Source of the DNA: Urophycis tenuis
Lineage: Eukaryota; Chordata; Actinopteri; Gadiformes; Phycidae
Assembly: GCA_036785325.1 (NCBI GenBank)
Contig: JAXIVH010000017.1
Location: forward strand, 5,512,605-5,576,604
Length of the DNA: 64,000 bases
Reading direction: 5' to 3'
The notes below the pieces were generated by a model. That model had not been told where the DNA came from and did not search any database. It worked only from the letters and a program-made list of their open reading frames with translations. The stretch's first letter is position 1. Every line of letters starts with the position of its first letter. The position numbers were made by a program, and so were the translations under genes. This document shows, piece after piece, positions 24,001 through 36,333 of this stretch.

Positions 24001-26172
24001 GATCAGCTGATTAATGTAGCAAAACGGCACTTTGTTTGGGGTTCTTGGAGAAAAAAGAAAAAAAAAAAGGAACTGGCTTGGACTTCAGCCCCCTGGGTGC
24101 TCGAGAGCCCCCCGACTTTTACTTTGTGGAAACAAAACCCCTTTTTTTTTTTTGGACGAGCGTGAAGCTATGGACCGAGGAGATTCGGTGGAGATATTAA
24201 TTTATGTACATAGAGGACTTGTGCAAACGTGAATACCCAGTGTACCATACCAAAAAAAATAGAGTTCTCGTTGTGTTGTGTTCAGACCGGCTATGCAATT
24301 CTACATCACCTCTCCCAGCTGTACACTTTCTCTCTTCTGTTGCCACCAACGATATAAGCTTGTTTTTTTGTGTTTTTTTTTTTGCTTGAAAATAATATTT
24401 TTTTCCCCGTGTAATTAACAAAAAAAGATATTTTGTCAAAAGTAGGAGGGGGGGGGGGGGGAAGAGGACACGTTGATTTGTAAAGGAGATGACATATACT
24501 TTATCACAGATGACTTTATTGACCGGCATATGTGCGGACGGCTCAGCCCTCGGGTCCCGTCTCTTCGAACCCAGCGCTTCTCAGGCAGAGCCTTCAGTTG
24601 AGCCCGGGCTGCCTCTCTCTGGCCGGGTTCTGGCGCTCCCCGTCGTAAACGGGGGGCCCAGCGTTGGGGTGCAGCTGCGCCCCACATCGCTTTTACACCC
24701 CCCCCTCCCCCCCCCCCCCCACCCCCACCCCTGACACGGGGTGGGGGTGAGGGAGGGGGGGGGGGGGGGGGAGGAGGAGAAATAAACACGATAGATTTAT
24801 TTTGTTATAAAGACCGCAAAACGATATCGGAGCCGAACTGTTTTTCAAACAACCAGAGCTACGGGGATTCTGAGAGTCGACCGAGCGGTTGCGTATCTTC
24901 CTGTACACATTGTCAACCTAGTATTTTTTTCTGTATCAGAAAAGCATTAAGTGTTTACATGGGTGGATCAGCTCATTTCAAATAGTCTGTGATTTCTTTT
25001 GTTTTTCCACCACGCGTCGTTTGCTTCATTGTACGCCAGCGGCGGTGTGTGTCTCAACGCGGTACCAAACACGCGTGTTTCGCGTGTGAGGCGGCGTGGC
25101 GGAAAGTACCGGGTTGTCTACGTTCAGCCGGTCACTTCTGGTTTCGCCTCGTGTGCGTGACCGCGCCGCGGGAATGATTGTGTAAAGTCGGACATTTGAC
25201 CGCCACTATCATAACAATAGCTGCCCTTCTCGGTCAGATATCTTCTTTTTTTTTTTTTAAATACAGCAATTATATACTCGCCTTAAAACGAAATACTTAG
25301 ATGTGGCCCTAAATCCCCCACAAACTATGTACTTGGTCAGTTTGACTGGCAAACGAAACAATTTCTGTTCCCCCCGTGTTTATAAACGACATTAACCTGA
25401 CAAGTAGCATGAGCATTAACCTAGTTTAATTTGTGTTCTGCCTTTTCCCATGGCGAGGATTTTCCTTTTGTTAAAAAAAAAACCCTGTTGGTACTTTTGT
25501 TGGCCTCGTCATGGGAACGGTCTGTGTGTATTTTCAGGTGTAATGCTGTTCTCAAACCGCCTCACGTCGTCATGTCAAAAGCAAATGTGGTCAGAGAGGG
25601 ATTCATTCTGACTTTATTTGGAAAGGAACGACCACAGGATCAATGAATGTGCCACAGAATGAAGGGGGGGGGGGTCCCATTGCATTGCTGAAACATTCAT
25701 AATTACTAAATTGGTGTAAGAAACAAAATGTATGTGTGACCTATTTGTATAACTCTCCCGTCGTCGGGGGTAAACAAACCGATTTGACCTGGGGGGGGCG
25801 GGGTGTGGTTGCCGTGGTAATCTGTCCGCGATGGCGGCTTTCTGTTGACCGCTCTCTGCTTCGAGATGGGTCACTTTAAGTTGTTGTTTTTTTTTTTTTT
25901 TAATTGAGATGTATTTTTCTTTTCTCCCTTCAACGTTCTGTACGGCGTCGACTCACGTCTCCGCCTGCAGTCGGTCGGTCGGCCACCAGGCTGACTTACC
26001 AGTGTTCCACAGTTTTGCTTTAAAGAAAACCTTTTATTGGGCTTTGTTAAATAAAAATAAAACATTTGTTTTTTTTTTTAAATAACGGCGTTCTCCTGTC
26101 TTGTTGAATGTGCCGCCGAGAACAAACACGGCGGGGAACGCGTGTTCCGCGTTCTAAAAGGGCTCGTTTTAA

Positions 26173-26224
<52 letters not shown>

Positions 26225-28576
26225 AGCCATTGTTGTCTCAGCGCACGTAGCGAGGCGTGGGAAAGACCAAATGTCCGAGGCGACATGAGAGTTAACTGGC
26301 GCGATCAAAAGCACGTCGACATCACTTTTATTGGCGGTAATCTGGTGTATCTGCTCGCCGGGCTTATCAGCGTCAGACGCCGTTAAGACCGATGGCGCTG
26401 GGGCCCGTCCGTGGTTACGCAACGGCTGCCAGAACCGCTGACCCGACGTGACCCCGCCGAGTCAGCGGAGACGGTCCCGGTGCCGGCGCCAGAGCCAGAG
26501 CCGAGCCGGGCCGCAGACCAGCAAAGCGGACCGGCAACCCTTCATCTGGCGCCGGCCTGTCCCCTCTCTGGTAGACCTCCGCTGGTGAGCCTCGCAGAAT
26601 GAGGCCCCCAGAATGTGGTGGGGCTGGTCTGGAGGTGTTTCCTCACACGTGGCCACAGGCGCATGGTGAGCGTTTCAAACAATGTGCAAAGGCCCCCACA
26701 CTTACACAACATTGTATTGGATAGAGTGGCTGGTGTGTTGCTTCTCTGGAATCAGAAAGGGACTGCTTCCTCGTTCAGGGAGTTATTCACTGGGCCTTAG
26801 CAGGAACACACAAGCTTGTGGCTGGCGGTGAAGAACTTCTCCCGAATGTGTCAGTCACTCTCTTAAAGGCGCAGTGGCCCCAAAAACAGATGGAGTCACC
26901 ATTCGCGTTTTTAACAGAAGTAACTGAAGAGTAACACGTGGCTTCATTCATTGGTTCTCATTCCTGCCACAAATACTACACTGAACGATATAATACACAG
27001 AGATATATATAGTGATTAATATCAAATATGGCTCTTTCAAGGGGAAAAGGGCACGCAGTGCAGAGTGGAGAATGAGTAACGCCGTTTGGATCAGTGGAGA
27101 GGCCGCATCGAAAGCACATTATCATTAGGTTGGTTCGCTCCCCATCTGGCACGTACTGTAATAATGCTAATATAGGGCCAGCCCGGGGTCCTGATCCGGG
27201 GACATTAATCTTGCCGTTGGCTCAACACTGATTACCAGCAATAATCTGTAATGCAAACATCAGCACTGGGAATTAAAGGGGAAAGGCTTACGTCAGAGAG
27301 AGACATGGCTTTGAATTGAGGTATCCTCATTAGGGCTAGCTGGGCGATGATGGAGGCGGGGGGGGTGAATTAAGATATAACACACACGCCCAAATGCATA
27401 GCGTTTATAAAACAGTCTAAATGCTTATTTGTATTCCATGGGGGGGGGGGGGGGATAAGATAAGATAGCCATTCCTAATCAATAGACACGTGCACGTCTA
27501 AATTCAAGTCACTTGAATTCAAGTAAAATTCTAGAGACATCTCCCGTGGTGATCTGGATGTCTCTGTTCCGGTGGCCGCGAATCGATCCCGATCGTATGG
27601 ATCCACTGGAGGGAGCCTCGATCGGCCCCACACGTGACTTCGCTTTCGTGGTGAAACCCGCAGGGTGAAAGATAACGCGCCCGGTTCAGCAGCGATAGCT
27701 TATCTCTGGCGTGTGCTGATAGAGGCACCATCGGGCGCAGGCGTTACTCAACCCTCTCTCTCCTCTCTGTTAATATTGCACCGCTCTCCCGGAGCTGCGA
27801 CTCCCAGTAGACGCGCTGCGCTGCGAGGAAAAGGGAGTCACAGAGAGAAACAAAGTCCCCCTCTTATCGTCGGCCCACTAAAGTGTCTCATATCTCTTAG
27901 TTCGCGGACATGGATTTCAAGTTTGAATCTCTCCACGCGGTTTTTAAGGTTAGACAAGGACTGCTTTGTCTGGTCATACATCACTCTCCCCGTTAATAGC
28001 CTGTGGGGTTTTTTTTGGCAGCACAAGCCAAATAAAAGCAACGCCCCACAATAAAACACACTTCTAAAGGAGCGTTAAGTGAGGCGGCTGAGCTCTCGCC
28101 AAGCAGCCTTAAGATGCAACATGTGAACGAGGGTGTATTTTTTCACCGCTGCATCTTTGATTTAGGGAAAGGTAAAGCTTTTCCAAGTAAAGTGGATTAA
28201 CGTGACAGGATAGACATCCCGGTCAAAGTAAATACTCTTCAACTCATTCGCCGCTTGTTTCTCTGCAGCTTCATTTAATCGCCAAGTGGTTGCAGGCCCC
28301 TACGCATCACAGTTCAGAAAGAATATAACTCAATCACCAACACTACAGCATTTCATCTTGAAAACAGACTGGTTGCGATTGATTGTGATTTCACCAACGG
28401 TGGTGTGGATGTTTGTTGTGTCCGTAATATTGGATGCGCGTTGCTGTCCATCATTCATTGGCTGCACTTCGGGGCTTGAATCTGATCAAAACCTTTTTGA
28501 CCTTTTTGAATCAATAATTGAGTCAGTTGTGCATACAAATTGATCCTCACCAAATGCCTGCAACCCTGGAGAAATG
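24001..28576. repeat. Copy 2 of the 4.6-kb direct duplication
   Basis: Begins on the first base after the gap with the same GATCAGCTGATTAATG as 19178. It stays collinear with copy 1 until 28576, where unique sequence starts (GTTGAAAGCGAC). It lacks pik3r2 coding exons and the first 740 bp of the UTR, so it is not a gene duplicate. Confidence 0.97.
26174..26220. repeat. (CA)n allele, about 23 units
   Basis: Equivalent to the 11-unit (CA)n at 21393-21414 in copy 1. The length difference suggests that the copies are two alleles. Confidence 0.9.
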
Positions 28577-29575
28577 TTGAAAGCGACTTAAATGACCTTT
28601 TAGCTTCGGAAACGATAGTGTTGGAAGTACCTCTACTGGCTGAGAAAGCAGCTGTGCCTCCGGAAATAAATATTGATCCTAATTAACTGTCAATTAAGCA
28701 GCTGTCACGCGCTCCATCAGCCCTCCTGGCAGCTCCGACAGACCTTATACATTCAATAGTTCATGTATGAATATATTATATATTCACATAGGCCTATGTG
28801 TTAATAGTCCTTTCGGCTAATGAATGTGTTGGCTTGTTCTGGGTAATGTTTACTGCACAGAACCATTCCAGGCGAAGTCCAGTAGTGAACGCAGCCACTG
28901 TAGACACATTTCAACCAGCAAACGTGCTCACATCTCTGCAGCTCAGGCGGCCGGCCTACCAGAGTAGACCCCTTTTTTCCGCACATCATTTCTCTTGGTT
29001 CTCAAGGCTTTGACAGACACTCGTTTCGTTCTCAAGCGCGTGGGGGTGTATTGCGTATCGAGTAACGGGAGTGTGTTGTGTGTTGGGCAGATGATGATAA
29101 ATCCAATTGAAGCGTAAGCGTGATTACAGTTGAGATCAGCTGATCAAAAAAAGGGTCCGCATGGGAGGGAGGGGGGGTGGGGACGCCCGCTCATCGGATC
29201 CAGATATCCCCAACACAGATGTCCGACTGATTCTCTGCTGCCGCGAGCGAGCCTCGCCGAATCTGTCCTAAGGGGGGGGTTTTACGTGCCTCATGATTCA
29301 TTGTGATGCTAATCCCGTTTCATCCCGTTAAACCCTGAAATAAACTGCGCTGAATGAGCGCGTAATCCTGCCCAGCAGGCCCCGCGGCCCCGCTGCGCTG
29401 GTGGGGGCGTTACATCACAGCACCGGCCGCACAGCGCAGGGGGCCTGGCTTTCATCTGCGGGACGGAAGGGGTGGTGGAGGTGGGGGGTGTTCGCTTGGG
29501 TCTGCCGAAGTGCCTCTGATGTTTGGGTACACATTGCGGCGGTAGGAATTAAGAAACAGCGAAACTATAACTGAA

Positions 29576-29613
<38 letters not shown>

Positions 29614-29778
29614 AGCCGGATTTAGAATAACGCCGAATGGGGATTTCCGAACTGCACATTCAACGCGAACGCCAGTGAGTCTGTCTGTGTCGGTCTCGCG
29701 GTGAAACCTGTTGCTGCACGGCAAAGGGGGCGAGACAAGGACTTCCCGGAGCACTCCGAGCGAGCAGGACCTGCTGAG

Positions 29779-30170
29779 CAGGGTTGGAGTTAGGTGGGAG
29801 CCAGTGGGAGCTGAGCTCCCATAAAGAGAGGTCTGGCTCTCATGAAAGCAGCAAACTCAACCATCTGTGGGGTCTCTGAAAATACAACAGTACAGCCTAA
29901 TATTTCAATGATAAATTAAGCTATTTTCCCTTCCACATATAGAGTAATATTGACGTAAAATATAGATAGCTTCACATGACGACGACGAGTAATAACAGTA
30001 GCCTAAGCTAAAAACTAGAGACTGGGGGCAAAAAAAAGTCCAAGAGAGTTAAAAAAAAAAAAAACGCAGTCACCCTCACAGCAACCGTAGCCCCAACATG
30101 CGTGATTAACCCCCCCCCCCCCCCCCCCTATATGGGCTCCCACAAAGATGGAATCATAACTCGAACCCTG
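29779..30170. mobile_element. Short hAT-like MITE with 8-bp target duplication
   Basis: The left end CAGGGTTGGAGTTA (29779-29792) and the reverse complement of the right end CAGGGTTCGAGTTA (30157-30170) match at 13 of 14 bases. The flanks CTGCTGAG (29771-29778) and CTGCTGTG (30171-30178) match at 7 of 8. A CAGGG terminus with an 8-bp target duplication is the hAT-superfamily signature. The element is 392 bp, has no transposase, and holds a poly-C run near its right end. Confidence 0.7.
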
Positions 30171-31277
30171 CTGCTGTGGCCCGGTGGTTACGGTTGAAAC
30201 ATGCATCCCCCCCCCCCCCCCCCCCCACGCAAGGGTCCCGGGTCCTCGCTGACTCCACCCCGCTCTACATATAGGAGACTCGATTAAGGCGCGCGTTTCA
30301 TCAGGTCGGTGGTGCAGATGTACGTTGAGTTTTAAGCGCTGCCTTAAGAGGATTGCGTACATGCGTGAACTCCTCATCCACGGCCGTCGGTTCAATGGAG
30401 GTCAACGCGCAGATTATATGACTCGCCAAGTGGCCATCTGGACACCTGAACCCACGGGACTTTGTTCATTTCTTTTAGCTGTTAACTCATGTTACACATT
30501 TATGTGCGTGTATGAATGATTCCATTGTTTTCCACAAAACGTTTACTTTAGACTTTTGAAGTTTCTATTGGCACATTAGTGTGTATGATTTGCTTTGAAC
30601 GGCAGTCCACCTGGAACCTTGTTTTACTGCAATACTGCAAATGTCAGCCAACATTCTGTTTCCAGATTATTTTTATTTCCGTTTACTTCCAGTTTTGACT
30701 AAGGTTCATACAAACGAACGAACGGGTCCCATGAAACAGAGGATCGGTCAGAAGTATATGAAAGGAGCAAAACACTAATTTCTTGGCTGGTGAATTGAGT
30801 TTGGCGGTTCATCTGTGTTCACACTTTCACAAGTTTGTCTCAAGTGTCTCAGAGCTGCGTTGGAGTATAGGCAGTCAGCTGCTGGCTCATAAAACTCCGG
30901 TTCAAGTCCTGCCAGAGCAGAGCCTCCATGCAGGCTTCACGGACTCTTACTTCACCACCAGGTGTGTGAACTTGATCAGCCATTTCAAAATGCACGCTCC
31001 GGTGACATCACACATGGGCGTGTCCACCCAGGTGTACGATCAGCGCCCCGGTTGGTCGGTCCACTGGTCCACTTCCACGGAGTAGCTCAGCAGAAACTGA
31101 ACCCGTTCCCAGAAGGGTTAACCGTTATCTCTCTCTCTCTCCACCTGCACCACCGAGACACCGCCTGTGGTCCGTCTGAGGTTATGATTGACTGACCAGG
31201 TCACAAGAAGTTGTTTTGATGCGGTTTGTTACATTCTACAGTGATATTGCTCTTGAAAGGTTTATACCATAATTCAG

Positions 31278-31336
<59 letters not shown>

Positions 31337-31341
31337 TGTGT
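31278..31341. repeat. (GT)n/(GTGC)n microsatellite
   Basis: GT dinucleotides grading into GTGC tetranucleotides in intergenic DNA. Confidence 0.88.
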
Positions 31342-31914
31342 GGGTGAGCTGCCCGCACATTCCCTGATTTCTCCGTCAGACTCCAGGGGGAAGTTGATTG
31401 CTGGGTGTGACGAGGGAAGGACTGACGCAGACTACGGGCTGTCGTTAATTATACAAACCCCCTCGCTTCAAGACATTATTGGTTTAGTGTCTCCCTCTTG
31501 TGGGCGAATGTGGATATGGTAGACTAACCGTTCATATGATATAGGCTACTTTACAGGCGTTATTCTTAATGAAGAACACATGTCTGTTTATGTGGGTTTA
31601 ACTAGGTACGTGGATGGGATTCATTCTAGGTCTATATTGAGTTTTAAACAACAGCTGTCACTACTCATTCACTGAGCCGGTCATTGGAGTTTCCTGCTCG
31701 TCATTAAACTGTCGTCAAGCGCTCAAACTATTAACGAGGAGCCCCTAAATAAAACTGATTAAACCGATATGATTCGCTGAGAAAGACAACTCGAGTAACC
31801 TCGCGGCGCTCATGACACACAGGCAATAAAACTATTTACAGATTGCAGGCCACAGACATTGGTGAGAGCTATAGAAAAACGAAGAGCACAAAACCTCCCC
31901 CAAAAGCGGAAGAT

Positions 31915-32100
31915 AAATGAGAGAATGAAAAATCAAAAAAGAGGTAAAGAAAATGGAGAGAATAAAAAATCCCCCCCAAAACAGGAAGAAAAAATGATGG
32001 AGCAAATAGAAAATCCCCCCAAAAAGAGGTGAAGAAATATGATGGAGAGAATGAAAAATCGAAAAATTGGTGAAGAAAAATGATGGAAAATATATTTAAA
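31915..32100. repeat. Degenerate A-rich tandem repeat, about 40-48 bp units
   Basis: Four diverged units share GAGAATGAAAAATC-like cores (near 31919, 31957, 32003 and 32050) followed by CCCCCCAAAA and GGTGAAGAAAAATGATGG. Directly abuts the next tandem array. Confidence 0.7.
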
Positions 32101-32109
32101 AAAAATTGC

Positions 32110-32370
32110 GTGCGGCTGAATAGCGTGCAGTACCAACCATGGCCAGAAGGAGCGCTGTATGTCGTGTGGTACCAAACATGGCCATAGGGAGCGCTGTATA
32201 TGGTGTTGTTGTACAAACCATGGCCATAGGGAGCGCTGTATATGGTGTTGTACAAACCATGGCCATAGGGAGCGCTGTATATGGTGTAGTACCAACCATG
32301 GCCAGTGGGAGCGCTGTGTATCGTGTAGTACCAACCATGGCCATAGAGAACGCTGTTTCGTGTGCAGTAG
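32110..32370. repeat. 41-bp minisatellite (ACCATGGCCATAGGGAGCG)
   Basis: Six units with ACCATGGCC about every 38-42 bp (near 32136, 32177, 32219, 32260, 32298 and 32336), each followed by GGGAGCGCTGTATATGG-like sequence. All frames stay fairly open because of the repeat; I see no gene. Confidence 0.85.
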
Positions 32371-32757
32371 GCCTACTGCCTGCGGCCACAGTGTGTGCTA
32401 GAGGGCTGTAAGGACGTCTTTCTCTGGGTTCTGTTCCAGGGAGAAACAAACGAATTCCTCCCTCCAGGATTCAGATGATTTAGTATGAGGTGAAATGTTT
32501 CGACATGCTAACACACGATGGGGTGAAGTATTTGAATCAGCCACTCAGATTATCATGATGGGATATGCTTACGCCCACCAAAAGACACTTAACTTAACAT
32601 TCAAGGGTTTTATACCTTTAAAAGAGCATGTATACTGATTAATGTAAGACTTTGAACAGCTTTTGAAAAGTTAGATGTAGACTGCAATCAAAACACAGAA
32701 TCTTGATCAGTATACACAGAGACACCGAATGATGGTGTGTGTGTGTATGTGTGTGAA

Positions 32758-32935
32758 GGGGCATTTAGCAGATGCGTTTGTCCAAGGCGACTTACAATCA
32801 GTAGCCTACATTTTCTGGGGTTCGACATGTGGACAGTTGGAGGAGGAGGGGGATCAAGGGGATCGAACCGTCGACCCTACGGTGAGTGGACGACCCGCTC
32901 TGTCCACCCGCTCTATCCACTGAGCTACTGCCGAC
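32758..32935 (-). mobile_element. tRNA-derived SINE (copy A)
   Basis: Read on the minus strand: a tRNA head with A box TAGCTCAGTGGATAGAGCGG and B-box-like GGTTCGATCC, then a tail ending GTCGCCTTGGACAAACGCATC-like sequence and GCTAAATGCCCC. The same family recurs at 44308 and 62921. It is followed by a (GT)n tract at 32938-32992. Confidence 0.85.
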
Positions 32936-32937
<2 letters not shown>

Positions 32938-32969
<32 letters not shown>

Positions 32970-32992
32970 TGTGTGTGTGTGTGTGTGTGTGT
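32938..32992. repeat. (GT)n microsatellite
   Basis: GT repeat abutting the tRNA-head end of SINE copy A. Confidence 0.9.
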
Positions 32993-33353
32993 TCACACAT
33001 GTCTGAGCTTGCCCGAGGGATACAGGGAATGCCTGGCCTCCATTGTTGTTCATTAGAGAGTCACACACTGTGTTGAGACATAGCCTACTGTAATGTAGAG
33101 CGTACATCAGACTTTGTTTATTATACTACATTCATTTCAGTAACATTGTTAATATTTCCATCACAGTCTCCCACTACAGAGGGCTCCCCCCCCAGGTGGA
33201 GACATGGCTATATTTGAACGTGTATTCTGTTTTGATACCAGGTACTTGAGGTAGGCCTACTTTGTTTCCCACTCCAGTGAGTACCCGCGGCAGTAGCCTA
33301 CCCCTAGGTCGTCATGGCGACGCATCGTCACACCGCCGTGACCTCGTCTCCAA

Positions 33354-33359
33354 CGCACG

Positions 33360-33452
<93 letters not shown>
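33354..33452. repeat. (CA)n microsatellite
   Basis: About 45 CA units after a short CACG lead-in. Confidence 0.95.
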
Positions 33453-33454
<2 letters not shown>

Positions 33455-33589
33455 ATTCAAGTATTGCATTCACTTTAGCCCCCACTATGACGTATTATAA
33501 CGTGTATGCGTCTTGATCTTTTAACTCTTTGCAAAGTCGCCGCCGCCGCACGGCTTCCGTGTGGGCGCTCGATCGGCCGAGCCGCAGGC

Positions 33590-33775
33590 GACCACATCTG
33601 GGGCGAGATGTGGTCGTGGGACCCCGGCTTCACCGACACTCCGCGGGTGCAGAACTTCATGACGTCCCGAGGAACGTTCGTCCACCTCTGCGACGACATG
33701 CGCCCGCGGTGACGGAGAGACGGGACACCGACTTCCCGCGGGTGTGAGGTGTGGCCGTCGCCCCTCGAGTGAGAA
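33590..33775 (+). pseudogene. PIF/Harbinger-like transposase remnant
   Basis: The plus-strand frame through 33608-33710 reads MWSWDPGFTD, then NFMTSRGTFVHLCDDMRP. A one-base shift continues VTERRDTDFPRV, and a second continues toward a VRVAVA-like string. This order resembles the N-terminal part of Harbinger/HARBI1-like DDE transposases of fish (pattern W..F..NFRMSR.TF..LC..LRP....RDT.FR..VPV..RVA). The identification is by recall of the family pattern, not a search. The fragment is short, frame-broken, lacks the DDE catalytic region, and runs into the 108-bp GGTGGAGG array. It is probably a dead DNA-transposon piece. Confidence 0.5.
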
Positions 33776-33819
33776 AGCACCTGCTGCCGCGACAGAGCGG
33801 GTGGGGGCTCCGTCACAAG

Positions 33820-34262
33820 GGTGCGGAGATGGAGGAGGTGGAGGTGGTGAGGTGGAGGTTCGATCACAGGGTGCGGAGGTGGAGAAGGTGGGGGGCTGGG
33901 TCACGGGGTGCGGATGTGGAGGTGGAGGAGGTGGAGGTGTTAGAGGTGGTGGAGGAGAAGGTGGGAGCTCCGTCACAGGGTGCGAAGGTGGAGCAGGTGG
34001 GGGCTCGGTCACAGGGTGCGGATGTGGAGGTGGAGGAGGTGGAGGTGTTAGAGATGGTGGAGGAGAAGGTGGGAGCTCCGTCACAGGGTGCGAAGGTGGA
34101 GCAGGTGGGGGCTCGGTCACAGGGTGCGGATGTGGAGGTGGAGGAGGTGGAGGTGTTAGAGATGGTGGAGGAGAAGGTGGAGCTTCGTCACAGGGTGCGA
34201 AGGTGGAGCAGGTGGGGGCTCGGTCACAGGGTGCGGAGGTGGAGGAGGAGGAGGTGGGGTCA
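33820..34262. repeat. Compound minisatellite with 108-bp higher-order unit
   Basis: GGTGGAGG-type units are arranged in a 108-bp higher-order repeat: the string GCGGATGTGGAGGTGGAGG recurs at about 33910, 34018 and 34126. Because 108 is divisible by 3, a 271-codon minus-strand frame rich in HPVTEPPP stays open through it. I regard that frame as repeat-driven. Confidence 0.9.
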
Positions 34263-34885
34263 CAGTGCAGAGTAGGAGAGTGTCTGATAGCCGGTCCGTA
34301 GTGAACGCATAGTAAGATATGTCTATATATTAACATTAAGTCCCCAGTAGATGGTGCTATTGACTTGCATACTTGCTAACTTAAATACAAAATTGTCAAT
34401 TATGTTGAATCTATATCTTTTATATTGAACATCATTTTTTTGTACTGAACAGTGTTTCCTTGGTAACATTACTCTTTCGTACTTAAAGTTGAACAAGATT
34501 TACAATTTGGTCAATCAAACGCTAACGTCCCCTGAAATAGGAAACCATGATGAAAAGGCATGCGTTAAAAGTTATAAAACAGTTTCACTACAAGTGTGCA
34601 AATGCAAATGAAGGCGTGACGCTGACCATGGTGATCTCTGACCTCAATTGCATCATTACCTCATTGTATCGCCATTACCTCATTTTATAGTATTTTGGTT
34701 TATATGATTGTATGATTGTAGGTTATCCCAATAAAGCCCTGTGAATCTTAATTAGTATACGTATAGATACAGAATGATCACGCGTGTGTGTGCGTGCGTG
34801 CGTGCGCCCACGCGTCAGGACAATTTTTAAGTTTGTGCTTCAGGATTAAAAGAATAGCATATATAGCCTCAAATACATTTATATG

Positions 34886-34924
34886 GATATGGATAAAAGG
34901 CATATATAGCCTTTTATCCATATC
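34886..34924. other. Perfect 16-bp inverted repeat with 7-base loop
   Basis: GATATGGATAAAAGGC (34886-34901), spacer ATATATA, then GCCTTTTATCCATATC (34909-34924). Lies in intergenic DNA with no evident gene and no T-run typical of a small RNA gene. Confidence 0.8.
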
Positions 34925-36091
34925 ATATCCACAGCCTTCATCTACATAAGAGACACACTAGCCTCCATAGGCGCGCGTTCCTGCTGGTTCTGACACATTC
35001 CACGGCGGAGGGAACACAGAGAGCAAATACCTTGTCTCAGTTAACACGGCCTCGCCTGAACAGACATGTCCCAGGGTTCCACGCCCCAGGACACCACCCC
35101 CCCCTGTCTTCTCCTCCTCCTCCTCTCCAGGAGCAGTGGGAGGTGGCAGGTAAGGCCGAACCACAGCCCCCCCCCCCCCCCCCCCCCTGCTTAAGACCTG
35201 AGTCCGCACGGACAAGGGCGACTGATGCCATGTCAGTCCACCTTGAATCGTACTTTTTTCCCCCACTATGTATGTGACCACACGATCACGCCTCTCTCTT
35301 GTGTTTCCCTCATTGGCCACCGGGGGCCGCTGTCGGCCATCCATCAGCGACGCGACGCTGTCCGAGCGGTCACTCCTGCCCGGGGGTCGGTGGTTCAGGA
35401 CCCCGCTGCGAGCCGCCACACTGACACACACCCTGGAGCTCCCGGACAGGATGAGGAGGAGGACAGTATGAGGAGCAGATGGGGGCCGGCCTCCATGGCC
35501 AACACAAGTCCTACAGGTAGAGTACTAAGAGTAAGCCCACTCGTCTTCCGTCGCAGCTCTCCCGTCTGCTGCTCAGCCACACCGCCCACCCGCATGGTTA
35601 CCGCCGTGACCATGGCAACACGGCGGAGTGGAGCCAGCATCCTTTCCTCCAGCTGGGAAACTTTGACCCCTGCCTCCACCTCAGCGCAGATGCTCATTCT
35701 CCTGAAGACGGGACGTGACGAGGGTAGATAAAGCTTTAGGCTGGGATTCATTTTGTACAAAAAACAAAACAAAAAGCCCGGACGGTTCCTAACTGTTGTG
35801 GATGTATCGCTGCTGATTGGCCAGTCAAACGAAGAGGCGGGGAAACAAGCGTGATTTGAATGTAGCAGCCGACCAGCCAATCAGCCCGAGGACAGACATA
35901 CCAACCTAAACTGAAGCCGTTTCAAAACCGCTCACGGACGCATTCCAGATCATGCGATCATTCGCAGATCATTGTGATGTCATATGTCATTGGCATCATG
36001 TTTGTTATGTTTTAAAACTAAACTGACACCCTTTGAACAAGTGTCATTGGACAGAATGTTTTATGAAACAATTCTGAAAACCCCACAGAGG

Positions 36092-36333
<242 letters not shown>

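Larger units (their letters stand above)
28577..31858. other. Intergenic DNA between pik3r2 and crkl, left part
   Basis: No supported gene. Contents: a homeodomain/TALE/E-box-rich stretch (28660-28720), a 37-base poly-G at 29576-29612, a short hAT-like element (29779-30170), poly-C tracts, and a (GT)n/(GTGC)n tract at 31278-31341. Short tRNA-like pieces near 30170-30260 and 30870-30930 are too decayed to call. Confidence 0.6.

Noticed and set aside
19178..28576. True tandem segmental duplication
   Set aside because: Exact coincidence of both copy edges with the N gap, and allele-like differences, favour an assembly artefact.
30870..30930. tRNA-like string with a CATAA anticodon region and GGTTCAAGTCCTGCC
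   Set aside because: No proper acceptor or D stem could be folded by eye; probably a decayed SINE head or chance.
33521..34336. 271-codon minus-strand proline-rich ORF
   Set aside because: Most of it is the 108-bp minisatellite whose period is divisible by three. No homologous domain and no splice or promoter context were seen.
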